From Thermocaproicibacter sp002410755 (GTDB taxonomy: Bacteria; Bacillota; Clostridia; Oscillospirales; Acutalibacteraceae), in assembly GCA_036839715.1 (NCBI GenBank), contig DAITDU010000001.1, positions 1 to 64,000 of the forward strand: a stretch of 64,000 nt of DNA, in the 5' to 3' direction. A program made the position numbers and the translations under genes. The notes under the pieces were generated by a model. The model was not told the origin of the DNA. It made no database searches and was given only the letters and a program-made list of their open reading frames with translations. Shown one piece after another: positions 51,856-60,460 of this stretch. Each line of letters begins with the position of its first letter. The first letter of the stretch is position 1.

Positions 51856-52443
51856 ATGACAGTAGCTGAAATGAAAGAGCAGGTTTGCAGATATGCGAAA
51901 CTCTGCTATGAGCAAAAGCTTTTTGCCGGGACAAGCGGCAACCTGAGCGTTTTTAACGGTGAAGTCATGGCCATCACGCCGACCTCTGTCCCCTATGAGA
52001 CCATTGTGCCGGAAGACATGGTGGTAATGAAGACGGACGGAACCGTGCTGGAAGGACACTACCGGCCTTCCAGCGAATGGCGTATGCACGCAGAGATTTA
52101 CCGGGCGATGCCTGATGTTCGTGCCGAAGTCCATACCCATTCCCCCTATGCCTCCGCGTTTGCGGTCAATCATCTTGCCATTCCGGATATCCTCATCCAG
52201 ATGAAGCCAATCCTTGGCGGGGATATCCCGCTGGCGCAGTTTGCACCGCAGGGGACGCGGGAAGTCGGACTGGAAGCTGTGAAAGTACTGAAGGGCCGTT
52301 TTGCCTGCCTCCTTGCGAACCATGGAGTGCTTGCGGTGGGGGAGACGCTTGAAGAGGCGCATCTCCGTGCCGTTTATGTGGAAGACGCTGCGCGCATCTG
52401 CTCAATTGCCATGCAGCAGGGGAAAGTCTATGGGCTTAGGTGA
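51856..52443 (+). CDS. Class II aldolase/adducin family protein
   Basis: A 195-residue zinc-dependent aldolase-type protein. GTSGNLSVF is the phosphate-binding loop, PSSEWRMHAEIY carries the catalytic glutamate, EVHTHSPYASAFAV the two zinc histidines and LLANHGVLAVGETLEEA the third. Relatives cleave L-fuculose-1-phosphate, L-ribulose-5-phosphate or 5-deoxyribulose-1-phosphate. The latter (deoxyadenosine salvage) would fit the divergent MtaD-type deaminase. It is followed by 2-hydroxyacyl-CoA dehydratase-type genes. GAAAGGAGC precedes the ATG. Confidence 0.88.
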   Translation: MTVAEMKEQVCRYAKLCYEQKLFAGTSGNLSVFNGEVMAITPTSVPYETIVPEDMVVMKTDGTVLEGHYRPSSEWRMHAEIYRAMPDVRAEVHTHSPYASAFAVNHLAIPDILIQMKPILGGDIPLAQFAPQGTREVGLEAVKVLKGRFACLLANHGVLAVGETLEEAHLRAVYVEDAARICSIAMQQGKVYGLR

Positions 52444-52476
52444 GCGGTATTTTCCCGTAGGAGGAGGACATGCACG

Positions 52477-53754
52477 ATGGATCCTGTTAAATGGTATGGC
52501 GGGCTTATTGAAAGCCTTGTGCCGAAGAACCCGGAAAAGGCGGGAAAGCTGATCCGGACAGGGCTGCGGCTGGAGGAATTCCGTTGCGCTCATCTGCCGG
52601 AGAAGCAAATGCCGCAGGCGTACCGCTATCTTAATTATATGGCGGTCAAGGTCGTAGCAGATGCACTCAGCCATCCGGAAACCTGTGCATGGACCAATAT
52701 CTTTGCTCCTACGGAACTCCTTCAGTCTTTTGGCCTTTGCTGCATTTCCATGGAATGCCTTTCCTCTTATCTTTCCGGCTTCCGCATGGAGGACTATTTT
52801 ATTGACCGTGCAGAGGCGGATGGTCTCCCGACGACGCTTTGCTCCTACCACAAAGGCTTTATCGGGGCGGCCGGTTCGGGCGTCCTGCCAAAACCGGTTT
52901 TCGGTGTCACAACTTCGGCAACCTGTGACGGGAACATCAGCACATTCCGCTGGCTTCGGGAACGATGCGGTGTGAAAGATTTTGTCATTGACGTGCCGTA
53001 TGCCTGGTCGCCCGAAGCGGAGGAATACGTCGTTGGGCAGCTTCGGGAACTGATTTCCGTGCTGGCGGATGCAACGGGGAAAAAATACGACGAAGATGCG
53101 CTCCGTGAAATCCTGCGCCGTGAAAACCGTTCAAAAACATACTTTCAGGCAGCGCTGGAAAAGCGCCTTTCGCATACTTACCCGAACACATTGACGCTTG
53201 TGCTCTTCCTGCTGCTTGCGACGCACCTTTATATCGGCTCCGAATGGGTGGAGAAGTTTTTTCGCATCATGAGCGAGGAAGTGGAAAGATATCCGGACCT
53301 GCATGAAAAAAGAATTTTCTGGATTCACATTACACCATATCTTCTGACACCGCTCCAGAAATATCTGAACTATAACAGCCGATACGCAATTTTCTGTGAT
53401 GACTTCAACCTCGATTATATGGAAATGCTCGATGAAAGCCGCCCGCTGCACGCGCTCGCGCGGAAAATGATTCTCAATATTTACAATGGAGACTTTCAGC
53501 GCAAGGCAGATGCCTGTGCCGACAATATTCAAAAATACCGCTGCGATGCCGCGGTTGAATTCTGCCATTGGGGTTGCAAGCAGTCCGCAGGCGGCGCGGT
53601 GCTGCTGAAAGAAAAGCTGCGCAAAGCCGGAACGCCGATGCTGATCCTCGACGGTGACGCACTTGATCGGCGCAATAACCATGACGGGCAGGTCAAAACG
53701 CGGTTTGAGGCATTCCTTGAAATGCTGGAGAAGGGAGGAGATGCCGCACGGTAA
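52477..53754 (+). CDS. 2-hydroxyacyl-CoA dehydratase subunit D-like protein (HgdB/FldB type)
   Basis: A 425-residue protein of the two-component dehydratase family, which binds a [4Fe-4S] cluster and removes water from 2-hydroxyacyl-CoA by radical chemistry. Supporting parts are TNIFAPTELLQSFGLCCISMECLSSY near residue 72 with cysteines and FGVTTSATCDGN near 145; near the end DAAVEFCHWGCKQSAGG and MLILDGDALDRRN are typical of HgdB-like subunits. The normal second subunit is absent; instead the next gene is a fusion with an activase. The real substrate may not be an acyl-CoA, as in YjiM-type proteins. Confidence 0.85.
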   Translation: MDPVKWYGGLIESLVPKNPEKAGKLIRTGLRLEEFRCAHLPEKQMPQAYRYLNYMAVKVVADALSHPETCAWTNIFAPTELLQSFGLCCISMECLSSYLSGFRMEDYFIDRAEADGLPTTLCSYHKGFIGAAGSGVLPKPVFGVTTSATCDGNISTFRWLRERCGVKDFVIDVPYAWSPEAEEYVVGQLRELISVLADATGKKYDEDALREILRRENRSKTYFQAALEKRLSHTYPNTLTLVLFLLLATHLYIGSEWVEKFFRIMSEEVERYPDLHEKRIFWIHITPYLLTPLQKYLNYNSRYAIFCDDFNLDYMEMLDESRPLHALARKMILNIYNGDFQRKADACADNIQKYRCDAAVEFCHWGCKQSAGGAVLLKEKLRKAGTPMLILDGDALDRRNNHDGQVKTRFEAFLEMLEKGGDAAR

Positions 53755-53798
53755 TCGGTTATGTCTGTAAATACACCCCCATTGAGGCGCTTGAGTCA

Positions 53799-55451
53799 AT
53801 GGGGGCGGAGATGGTTCGTCTGGAGCCGGAGACTGCGAACTTTGATTGTGCGGATGCACGGATGCACCCGAATGTGTGCTCTTATGCGAAGGCCGTGCTC
53901 GAAGAATTTTCCCGGGGCAACTGCGACGGTCTCATTCTCACGACCTGCTGTGACTCCATCCGCCGCCTGTATGATGTTCTGCACGCTGGATATCCGAAAA
54001 AATTTATCCGTATCCTGGACGTGCCGCGTCTGGAAAATGAGGAAGCTGTCCATCTGTATGCTGCACGCATCAAGGCTCTTGCGGAAGACTATGCTGTGTT
54101 TTCCGGACGGAAATTTGAGGAGGAAGAGCTGCGCCGGCTGCTGCTTTGCCGGGCGGGAGCTGTGCAGGATCATGTCAAGACGTCAGTGCCGCCGGGTGCG
54201 CCGCGCATTGCGCTCCTTGGTGCCCGGTACGGAAAAAGCCTTCGGGAACTTCTGGAGAAAGCCGGCGCGAACCTTGTGCTGGACATGACCTGTGAAGGGA
54301 CACCGCGTGCTTTTTCTGCGTCTGCTGAGGGTGCCCCGGTGCTGGATTGCTATGCGCGGCAGCTTCTCGGGCAGCTTCCGTGTCTGCGGATGGCTGATGT
54401 TTCCGAACGGAAAAAACAACTCTGCCGCTTTACGGACGAGATTGACGGGATTATTTACCATACCGTCAAATTCTGCGACGTTTATTCCTATGAATATTCG
54501 ATTCTGCGCCGAAAAACGGAAATCCCTCTCCTCAAGCTGGAGACGGATACCACGCCCCAATGCGCCGGCCAGCTTCAGACGCGGATTGAGGCTTTTCTTG
54601 AAACACTGCATGCTGTAGACGGCAAACAGGTAATCAAGAAAAATGCGGGGAAAAAGGAGAATCGCCACTTGTATGTGCTTGGCATTGACAGCGGCTCTAC
54701 TTCGACAAATGCCGCGATTCTAAACGGAAAAAAAGAAATTATCACTTCCGGGACAATCCGCACAGGCGCAAAAACAACCGAATCCGCCGGACGGATTCTG
54801 GATGAAGTACTCGGTAAGGCGGGCCTTTCCCGCAGCGACCTCTCCCTTATTGTTTCCACAGGCTATGGGCGTGTTTCCATCCCGTTTGCAGATCGGAGCG
54901 TGACGGAAATTTCGTGCCATGGGAAGGGAGCACGCTATTTTAATCCGAACATCCGGACGATCCTTGATATCGGTGGCCAGGACTCAAAGGCAATCCGGCT
55001 GAACGAGCAGGGCGAAGTTGCGGATTTTGCAATGAATGACAAGTGTGCCGCCGGAACTGGCCGTTTCCTGGAGGCTATGGCCCGCACGCTGGAGCTGGAT
55101 ATTTCGGAGCTTGGCCCGGTTTCGCTCCGGGCAAAGGAAGACGTAGCCATCAGCTCAATGTGCACCGTGTTTGCGGAATCTGAAGTTATTTCACTCATTG
55201 CGCAGAATAAGGAAAAAGCAGATATTGCACGGGGTGTCCACCGGGCCATTGCTGGGAAAGTATGCTCTCTCCTCTCGCGGGTTAACCCGGAGCCGGAATA
55301 TATGATGACGGGCGGTGTTGCCAAAAATCCGGGCGTCGTGAAAGCCGTTGAAGAGAAGCTTGGCGCAAAGATGTATCTCTGCCCGGATCCGGAAATCGTT
55401 GGGGCTGTGGGTGCGGCGCTTTTTGGCCTTGAAAGTTTTGGCGTTGCCTGA
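53799..55451 (+). CDS. Fusion of a dehydratase-type domain and a BadF/HgdC-type activase
   Basis: 550 residues from the first in-frame ATG. Residues 1-270 resemble the 2-hydroxyacyl-CoA dehydratase D fold. Residues 290-550 are an ASKHA ATPase activator: YVLGIDSGSTSTNAA, LDIGGQDSKAIR, MNDKCAAGTGRFLE (Cys416, cluster ligand) and ISSMCTVFAESEV (Cys455), the pair of cysteines that hold the [4Fe-4S] at the dimer interface. The similarity continues upstream of this ATG (VIGYVCKYTPIEALES) to just after the previous stop at 53754, yet no ATG, GTG or TTG is available there. An ACG at 53748, seven bases after GGGAGGAG, is the best-placed codon. The true start is therefore uncertain. Confidence 0.85.
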   Translation: MGAEMVRLEPETANFDCADARMHPNVCSYAKAVLEEFSRGNCDGLILTTCCDSIRRLYDVLHAGYPKKFIRILDVPRLENEEAVHLYAARIKALAEDYAVFSGRKFEEEELRRLLLCRAGAVQDHVKTSVPPGAPRIALLGARYGKSLRELLEKAGANLVLDMTCEGTPRAFSASAEGAPVLDCYARQLLGQLPCLRMADVSERKKQLCRFTDEIDGIIYHTVKFCDVYSYEYSILRRKTEIPLLKLETDTTPQCAGQLQTRIEAFLETLHAVDGKQVIKKNAGKKENRHLYVLGIDSGSTSTNAAILNGKKEIITSGTIRTGAKTTESAGRILDEVLGKAGLSRSDLSLIVSTGYGRVSIPFADRSVTEISCHGKGARYFNPNIRTILDIGGQDSKAIRLNEQGEVADFAMNDKCAAGTGRFLEAMARTLELDISELGPVSLRAKEDVAISSMCTVFAESEVISLIAQNKEKADIARGVHRAIAGKVCSLLSRVNPEPEYMMTGGVAKNPGVVKAVEEKLGAKMYLCPDPEIVGAVGAALFGLESFGVA

Positions 55452-55468
55452 GCTACAGACAGAATCAA

Positions 55469-55503
55469 GGGCGGAGCTGTTCTTTCCCGGAACAGCTCCG
55501 CCC
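55469..55503 (+). terminator. Terminator-like hairpin after the fusion gene
   Basis: GGGCGGAGCTGTTC (55469-55482) and GAACAGCTCCGCCC (55490-55503) are perfect complements. A T-run is lacking on both sides, so termination may be inefficient. Confidence 0.6.
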
Positions 55504-55518
55504 ATTGTATAAGCAGGA

Positions 55519-57387
55519 TTATTTGGCGGTTTTTTTCCCCTTTTTCTTTTTTCCCTTCTCTTTCTCTTTTCCTTTATCTTCTCCGTTTTCCGGTGCCGGA
55601 AGCTGCACTTCTTCCGATGCCTCCGGAATCGCGTATTCTGTGCGGAAACGCTCTACTTCAGCGCGGAATTCAGGGTTTTCCGGACTCTTTAACATATCGA
55701 GATATTCGTGAGCTCCGCCTGCTTCCGCATATTCCTGTAGCACTGCAACTGCAATGTTGGAGCAGTGGTCTGCAACACGTTCATAATCGGTGGCAGCATC
55801 GGAGAGGATAAAGCCCATCTTTACATTCCCCTTGCCTCTCCGAATCCGGCGGATTCGGCGCTTAACTTCCATGTCAATCCCGTCAATGACTTCTTCCAGC
55901 GGCTCAACGGTTTTTGCCAGTGCTTCATCGTCATCGCAGAAAGATTTGACAGCAATGTGAGTAATATTCAAAACGGCACGGCCGAAAACTGTCAGAACTT
56001 CCTGTGGCTTTTTAGGTATGTCATGCCCGCTCTCTGCTTTTTCTCCTGCGGACTGCGCAATATTCAGCGAGTGATCGGAAATGCGCTCAAAGTTGCCAAC
56101 GCTGTGCAGAATAGCAGAAAGGGTACGGTTTTCCTCCTGAGAAATAATTTTTGGGCCCAACTCGGAAAGGTAGCTTTCCAGCTGGTCGTCGTATTTGTCA
56201 ACAAGCTGTTCCAGCTGCTCTACGTGGCTGAAACCTGCCGGTGTGTAGTCGCTCAGCAGTCCCATTGCCGTTTTCAGGGCTTCTTCTGCATAATTGCCCA
56301 TCTTGCAGGCCTCAGCGCGGCAGGCTTCCAGGGCAATCGCCGGGGAAGAATAGAAGCGCGTGTTAAGTTTCGGCAGCAGCTTGCCGCGGTCTGCTTCTTC
56401 CTGCTCTTTCGCTGTAATAGGGAGAGCCTTGAGGGCAAGCTTAATCAGCAGATCGGAGAACGGCAGCATAATTATGACCGAAGTTACGTTGAAGATCGTG
56501 TGGATAATTGCTATGAGCAGCGGATTCGCCGTATCATTCAGGAATGGGAAATGCACGAAGGCATTGATTGTATAAAATAGGATCATAAAGGTTGAGGTCT
56601 TGAGAATACAAAAATCTACGTGCATCAATGCGGCGCGTTTTGCGTTTCTGCTTGTGCCAATGGAAGCGAGCACTGCGGTAATGGCTGTGCCCAGGTTTTC
56701 ACCCATCAGAACCGGAAGCGCTGTGCTGATCTTTACAGTTCCGCTCAGGGAAAGCGCCTGCAAGATGCCAATGGTGGCACTGGAACTCTGGATAATAAGG
56801 GTTGGGACAAGCCCGGCAAACATTCCGAAAAACGGATTCGAGAACATGGTGAGCACTTTAGCAAATTCCTGATTGTTTTCAAGCGGCTGTGTGGCGCTGG
56901 ACATGGTGTCCATCCCGAACATCAGGACTGCAAAGCCGACAAGGAAATTTCCCACCCCACGCTTTTTCTCGCTCTTGGAAAACATCAGCAGAAAAATGCC
57001 GATGATGGCGACAACCGGCGAAAAACTGGATGGCTTAAACATGCTGATAAAGACGTTTGTACTGTTGATGCCGGAAAGGCTTAACAGCCATGCGGTGACT
57101 GTCGTGCCGATGTTGGCACCGAGGATAACACCGACGGCCTGTGTCAGTTTCATAAGTCCTGAATTGACAAGACCTACAACCATTACCGTGGTTGCAGAAG
57201 AGGACTGGATAAGTGCCGTGACACCGAGGCCGAGGAGAACAGCTTTCCATTTGTTTGAAGTAAGCGTTTGCAGGATATGCTCCAACTTGCCTCCGGAAAT
57301 CGTCTTCAGGCCGTTACTCATAACCTGCATTCCAAAGAGGAACAGGGCAAGCCCGCCTACCAGCGTCAATACGCCAAAAAAATTCAT
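55519..57387 (-). CDS. Na+/phosphate cotransporter family protein (NptA-like) with PhoU-like domain
   Basis: A 622-residue inner-membrane protein. Two inverted Na/Pi-cotransporter repeats carry the QSSSATT motif (IQSSSATTVMVVGLV near 60 and IQSSSATIGILQAL near 205) within about eight to nine helices. From about residue 330 a PhoU-like helical domain follows, and the last 20 residues are Lys-rich (GKKKKGKKTAK). It may export or import phosphate with sodium. The start has GGAGGATAAT before it. It converges with the dehydratase fusion gene. Confidence 0.92.
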   Translation of the reverse strand: MNFFGVLTLVGGLALFLFGMQVMSNGLKTISGGKLEHILQTLTSNKWKAVLLGLGVTALIQSSSATTVMVVGLVNSGLMKLTQAVGVILGANIGTTVTAWLLSLSGINSTNVFISMFKPSSFSPVVAIIGIFLLMFSKSEKKRGVGNFLVGFAVLMFGMDTMSSATQPLENNQEFAKVLTMFSNPFFGMFAGLVPTLIIQSSSATIGILQALSLSGTVKISTALPVLMGENLGTAITAVLASIGTSRNAKRAALMHVDFCILKTSTFMILFYTINAFVHFPFLNDTANPLLIAIIHTIFNVTSVIIMLPFSDLLIKLALKALPITAKEQEEADRGKLLPKLNTRFYSSPAIALEACRAEACKMGNYAEEALKTAMGLLSDYTPAGFSHVEQLEQLVDKYDDQLESYLSELGPKIISQEENRTLSAILHSVGNFERISDHSLNIAQSAGEKAESGHDIPKKPQEVLTVFGRAVLNITHIAVKSFCDDDEALAKTVEPLEEVIDGIDMEVKRRIRRIRRGKGNVKMGFILSDAATDYERVADHCSNIAVAVLQEYAEAGGAHEYLDMLKSPENPEFRAEVERFRTEYAIPEASEEVQLPAPENGEDKGKEKEKGKKKKGKKTAK

Positions 57388-57550
57388 ATTATCCTCCGTT
57401 GCTTTTCTTTTCTTCTCTTTTTTACTCTTTCTTTACTCTCTCTTTTTTATTCTTTCATTACACTCCCTATACATTTTCACACAGGCTTATTATACAAGGG
57501 TTCGACAGGTTCCGCAACAGGTGGATGCTTCCTTTTCAAGCTGCTGTGGA

Positions 57551-57579
57551 TTGTATTTTTCCCATTTCAGCGGTATAAT
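57551..57579 (+). promoter_or_regulatory. Promoter of the macrodomain gene
   Basis: TTGTAT (57551-57556), 17 bases, TATAAT (57574-57579). The rest of 57388-57550 is a TC-rich stretch without other visible features. Confidence 0.65.
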
Positions 57580-57636
57580 TTTTTGAAAACAGAATCGGAT
57601 GGCCTGCGCTGCTTTCCGGGACAAGGAGGCTTCCCT

Positions 57637-58152
57637 GTGGGGTTCCTGGTAGAGCTTGGAGATATTACAACTTATAAGACAGACGCAATCGTCAACGCCG
57701 CAAACACAACGCTTCTCGGCGGCGGAGGGGTGGACGGTGCAATCCACCGTGCCGCAGGGCCGGCACTGCTGGCGGAATGCCGTACCCTGCACGGCTGCCG
57801 GACCGGTGAAGCGAAGATTACAGGAGGGTACCACCTGCCGGCAGCCCACGTTATTCATACACCTGGCCCTGTCTGGCACGGAGGGGATTCCGGCGAGGAT
57901 GAACTGCTCGCTTCATGCTACCGCAACTGCCTGCGCCTTGCGGAAGAAAATGGATGCCGTAGCGTCGCGTTCCCATCCATCAGCACAGGTGTGTACCGCT
58001 TCCCGCTTGAGCGTGCCGCAGGGATTGCCGTAAGGGAAATTCTCCGGTTCCTAAAAACGGCCCCAACCGTGAAGGATGTTGTTATGGTCTGTTATGATGC
58101 CCGCACCAAGGCGGCTTACGACGCGGCGAAAATGCGGTTTAGGGACGCCTGA
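57637..58152 (+). CDS. Macrodomain protein (ADP-ribose-related hydrolase)
   Basis: A 171-residue stand-alone macrodomain. GDITTYKTDAIVNAANTTLL and GGGGVDGAIHRAAG form the ADP-ribose-binding loops, GEAKITGGYHLPAAHVIHTPGP follows, and SVAFPSISTGVYRFP closes the site, as in MacroD-type enzymes that remove ADP-ribose from proteins or deacetylate O-acetyl-ADP-ribose. The start is GTG at 57637 with AAGGAGG seven bases upstream; longer in-frame readings upstream lack homology and cross the promoter. Monocistronic, followed by the prfC promoter. Confidence 0.93.
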   Translation: MGFLVELGDITTYKTDAIVNAANTTLLGGGGVDGAIHRAAGPALLAECRTLHGCRTGEAKITGGYHLPAAHVIHTPGPVWHGGDSGEDELLASCYRNCLRLAEENGCRSVAFPSISTGVYRFPLERAAGIAVREILRFLKTAPTVKDVVMVCYDARTKAAYDAAKMRFRDA

Positions 58153-58196
58153 TTTTCAATCCGTCCTGGCTTTCCTGTAAAAAGAAAGGTGTCAGG

Positions 58197-58225
58197 TTGA
58201 TTATTCAGGGAAAAAGTTTTAGAAT
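58197..58225 (+). promoter_or_regulatory. Promoter of prfC
   Basis: TTGATT (58197-58202), 17 bases, TAGAAT (58220-58225), 74 bases before the prfC start. Confidence 0.65.
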
Positions 58226-58299
58226 ATATCAGTTATAGCTTTCTACAGAAAAGCGGGAGGCAGTTCCGCAAAAGGAAAATACGGCGGGAGGAACGATTG

Positions 58300-59898
58300 A
58301 TGTCAGACACGCGCAGCGAAATCGAAAGAAGAAGGACGTTCGCAATTATTTCGCATCCGGATGCAGGCAAGACAACGCTGACCGAAAAACTGCTGCTCTA
58401 TGGCGGTGCGATTGCGCTCGCGGGTTCAGTTAAAGGGAAAAAGGCGCAGCGCCACGCCGTTTCCGATTGGATGGATATTGAAAAGAAGAGAGGAATTTCC
58501 GTCACTTCGTCGGTGATGCAGTTTAACTACGGCGGCTACTGCATCAATATCCTGGACACGCCAGGCCATGAAGATTTTTCGGAGGATACCTACCGCACGC
58601 TGATGGCGGCAGATTCCGCCGTAATGGTCCTGGATGCCGCAAAAGGTGTCGAACGCCAGACACGCAAGCTCTTTAAGGTCTGCACCCTGCGCCATATCCC
58701 AATCTTTACTTTTATCAACAAGATGGACCGCGATGCGCGCGACCCGTTCGACCTGATGGAGGAAATTGAAAACTTGCTTGGCATCCATACCTGCCCGATA
58801 AACTGGCCGATTGGCTCCGGCAAAGAATTTAAGGGCGTTTATGACCGGCAGACAAAGAAAGTACTTGTTTTCCATGCAAACAGCGATGCGGTTTTTGAGT
58901 CGAAGCAGGTCCGGTCAACTGCCGTTTCTCTTGATAGTCCGGAGACAAGGGAGCTGATTGGCAGCGAATTCGCGGAGCACCTTGCGGGAGATGTCGCGCT
59001 GCTTGACGGTGCAGGAGACCAGCTAGACATGGATGCTGTCCGGGCAGGGAAGCTTTCGCCGGTGTTCTTTGGTTCGGCGCTGACAAACTTTGGTGTAGAG
59101 CCATTCTTAAAAGAATTTCTGCGTATGACAACGCCTCCTCTGCCGCGTGAATCCGACCGGGGCCTTATCAGCCCGTTCAGTTCGGATTTCTCGGCGTTTG
59201 TATTCAAAATCCAGGCAAATATGAACAAGGCACACCGGGACCGCATTGCGTTTATCCGCATTTGCTCCGGTAAATTTGAAAAGGGCATGGAAGTCTACCA
59301 TATACAAGGCGGTCGTAAGGTAAAGCTGGCTCAGCCGCAGCACCTGATGGCGCAGAACCGTGAGATTGTGGAAGAGGCCTATGCGGGCGATATTATCGGC
59401 CTTTTTGATCCCGGTATCTTCTCAATTGGCGATACGCTCTGCTCCGCCGATAAACCGTTTCGCTTTGCAGGTATCCCGACCTTTGCACCGGAACATTTTG
59501 CCCGTGTGGAGCAGGTGGATACCATGAAACGTAAGCAGTTTGTAAAAGGCATGACACAGATTGCGCAGGAAGGTGCAATCCAGATTTTCCATGAACCGGA
59601 CTCCGGGCTGGAGGAGGTTATTGTCGGCGCCGTGGGGGTGCTCCAGTTTGAAGTGCTGGAGTACCGCCTGAAAAATGAATATAATGTGGAAATCCGTATG
59701 ACGACATTGCCGAACGATGAAATCCGCTGGGTTACGAATACCGGAAACCTCAATGTAAAAAATCTGGACTTGACTTCTGATACGAGGCTTGTGCAGGACT
59801 TCAAAAATAATTATCTTCTCCTTTTTTGCAGCGAATGGAGCATTCGTTGGGCCCTTGAGCATAATAAGGGCCTTGCACTTACGGAATTTGGCGGTTAA
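58300..59898 (+). CDS. prfC: Peptide chain release factor 3
   Basis: GTPase that removes RF1 or RF2 from the ribosome after peptide release. The 532-residue protein has RTFAIISHPDAGKTTLTEKL (G1), RGISVTSSVMQF (switch I), DTPGHEDFSEDTYRTL (G3 with the catalytic histidine) and TFINKMDRDARDP (G4). VSDWMDIEKKRGI and the C-terminal domain ending in ALTEFGG are typical of RF3. The start ATG 58300 follows GGGAGG; a TTG directly before it is possible. All GTPase motifs are intact, in contrast to the EF-G-like protein at 29065. Confidence 0.96.
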   Translation: MSDTRSEIERRRTFAIISHPDAGKTTLTEKLLLYGGAIALAGSVKGKKAQRHAVSDWMDIEKKRGISVTSSVMQFNYGGYCINILDTPGHEDFSEDTYRTLMAADSAVMVLDAAKGVERQTRKLFKVCTLRHIPIFTFINKMDRDARDPFDLMEEIENLLGIHTCPINWPIGSGKEFKGVYDRQTKKVLVFHANSDAVFESKQVRSTAVSLDSPETRELIGSEFAEHLAGDVALLDGAGDQLDMDAVRAGKLSPVFFGSALTNFGVEPFLKEFLRMTTPPLPRESDRGLISPFSSDFSAFVFKIQANMNKAHRDRIAFIRICSGKFEKGMEVYHIQGGRKVKLAQPQHLMAQNREIVEEAYAGDIIGLFDPGIFSIGDTLCSADKPFRFAGIPTFAPEHFARVEQVDTMKRKQFVKGMTQIAQEGAIQIFHEPDSGLEEVIVGAVGVLQFEVLEYRLKNEYNVEIRMTTLPNDEIRWVTNTGNLNVKNLDLTSDTRLVQDFKNNYLLLFCSEWSIRWALEHNKGLALTEFGG

Positions 59899-59935
59899 CC
59901 TTCTTTCCCTCTGCATAAAAAAAGAAAACAAAAAG

Positions 59936-59955
59936 AAACGGCGTGCGGCCTTTTT
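59936..59955 (+). terminator. Weak terminator after prfC
   Basis: GGC (59940-59942) pairs with GCC (59948-59950), extended by AAA/TTT over one mismatch, then TTTTT. From here to 60133 the sequence is A-rich with no gene. Confidence 0.35.
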
Positions 59956-60133
59956 CCGTAAATGGTAAGACAGCCAAAAAGTTTTGCCCCAAAATCAAAA
60001 AGCAGCTTAGAGAGATAAAAAATGGATTGTCGGGGAGAATTCGGCTTTTCCCTTGCTGAAACAGCTCGGATAGTTGCCCGGTGGAGGCCGCCGGAGAAAA
60101 ATTAAAAAAAGCCGAAGAAATCAGAAAAAACCG

Positions 60134-60162
60134 TTGCAATTAGCCGCCGCTTGTGCTATAGT
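60134..60162 (+). promoter_or_regulatory. Promoter of the S10 ribosomal protein operon
   Basis: TTGCAA (60134-60139), 17 bases, TATAGT (60157-60162) with an extended TGC before the -10. It gives a leader of about 290 bases. Confidence 0.75.
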
Positions 60163-60249
60163 AACGAAGTACGACTGCGACAGATATGCGTTGAAGCGGG
60201 AGGTTGCGGCATTTATTGCCGGTTATTTCCGTGGAGTATGTCCGATTTT

Positions 60250-60402
60250 AAACCGGGCGGCAAATATTTTGAGTGCATGTGCAGGACAACTTTTGATTTT
60301 GAGAGCTGTACCGTGCTGTGTTCAGGCGCTTTTGAATCTACCCGGATTTTCAGGTTGCAAGGAAATCCGGTTTTTTCTTGCCGGGGAAAGAAACACCCGG
60401 CA
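60250..60402 (+). promoter_or_regulatory. S10 operon leader with attenuator
   Basis: CCGGATTT (60342-60349) pairs with AAATCCGG (60363-60370) and is followed by six T (60371-60376), a classic intrinsic terminator 85 bases before rpsJ. AAACCGG (60250-60256) is perfectly complementary to CCGGTTT (60367-60373), the 3' arm plus the T-run, and could form an antiterminator. A further hairpin, TGCCGGG (60379-60385) with CCCGGCA (60396-60402), follows. The likely effector is a ribosomal protein of the operon, such as L4. Confidence 0.6.
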
Positions 60403-60460
60403 CGGTGTTCCAGATTTAAGGAAGCGTCGCCCGCCAACTACAATAAGGAGGCGATCCAAA

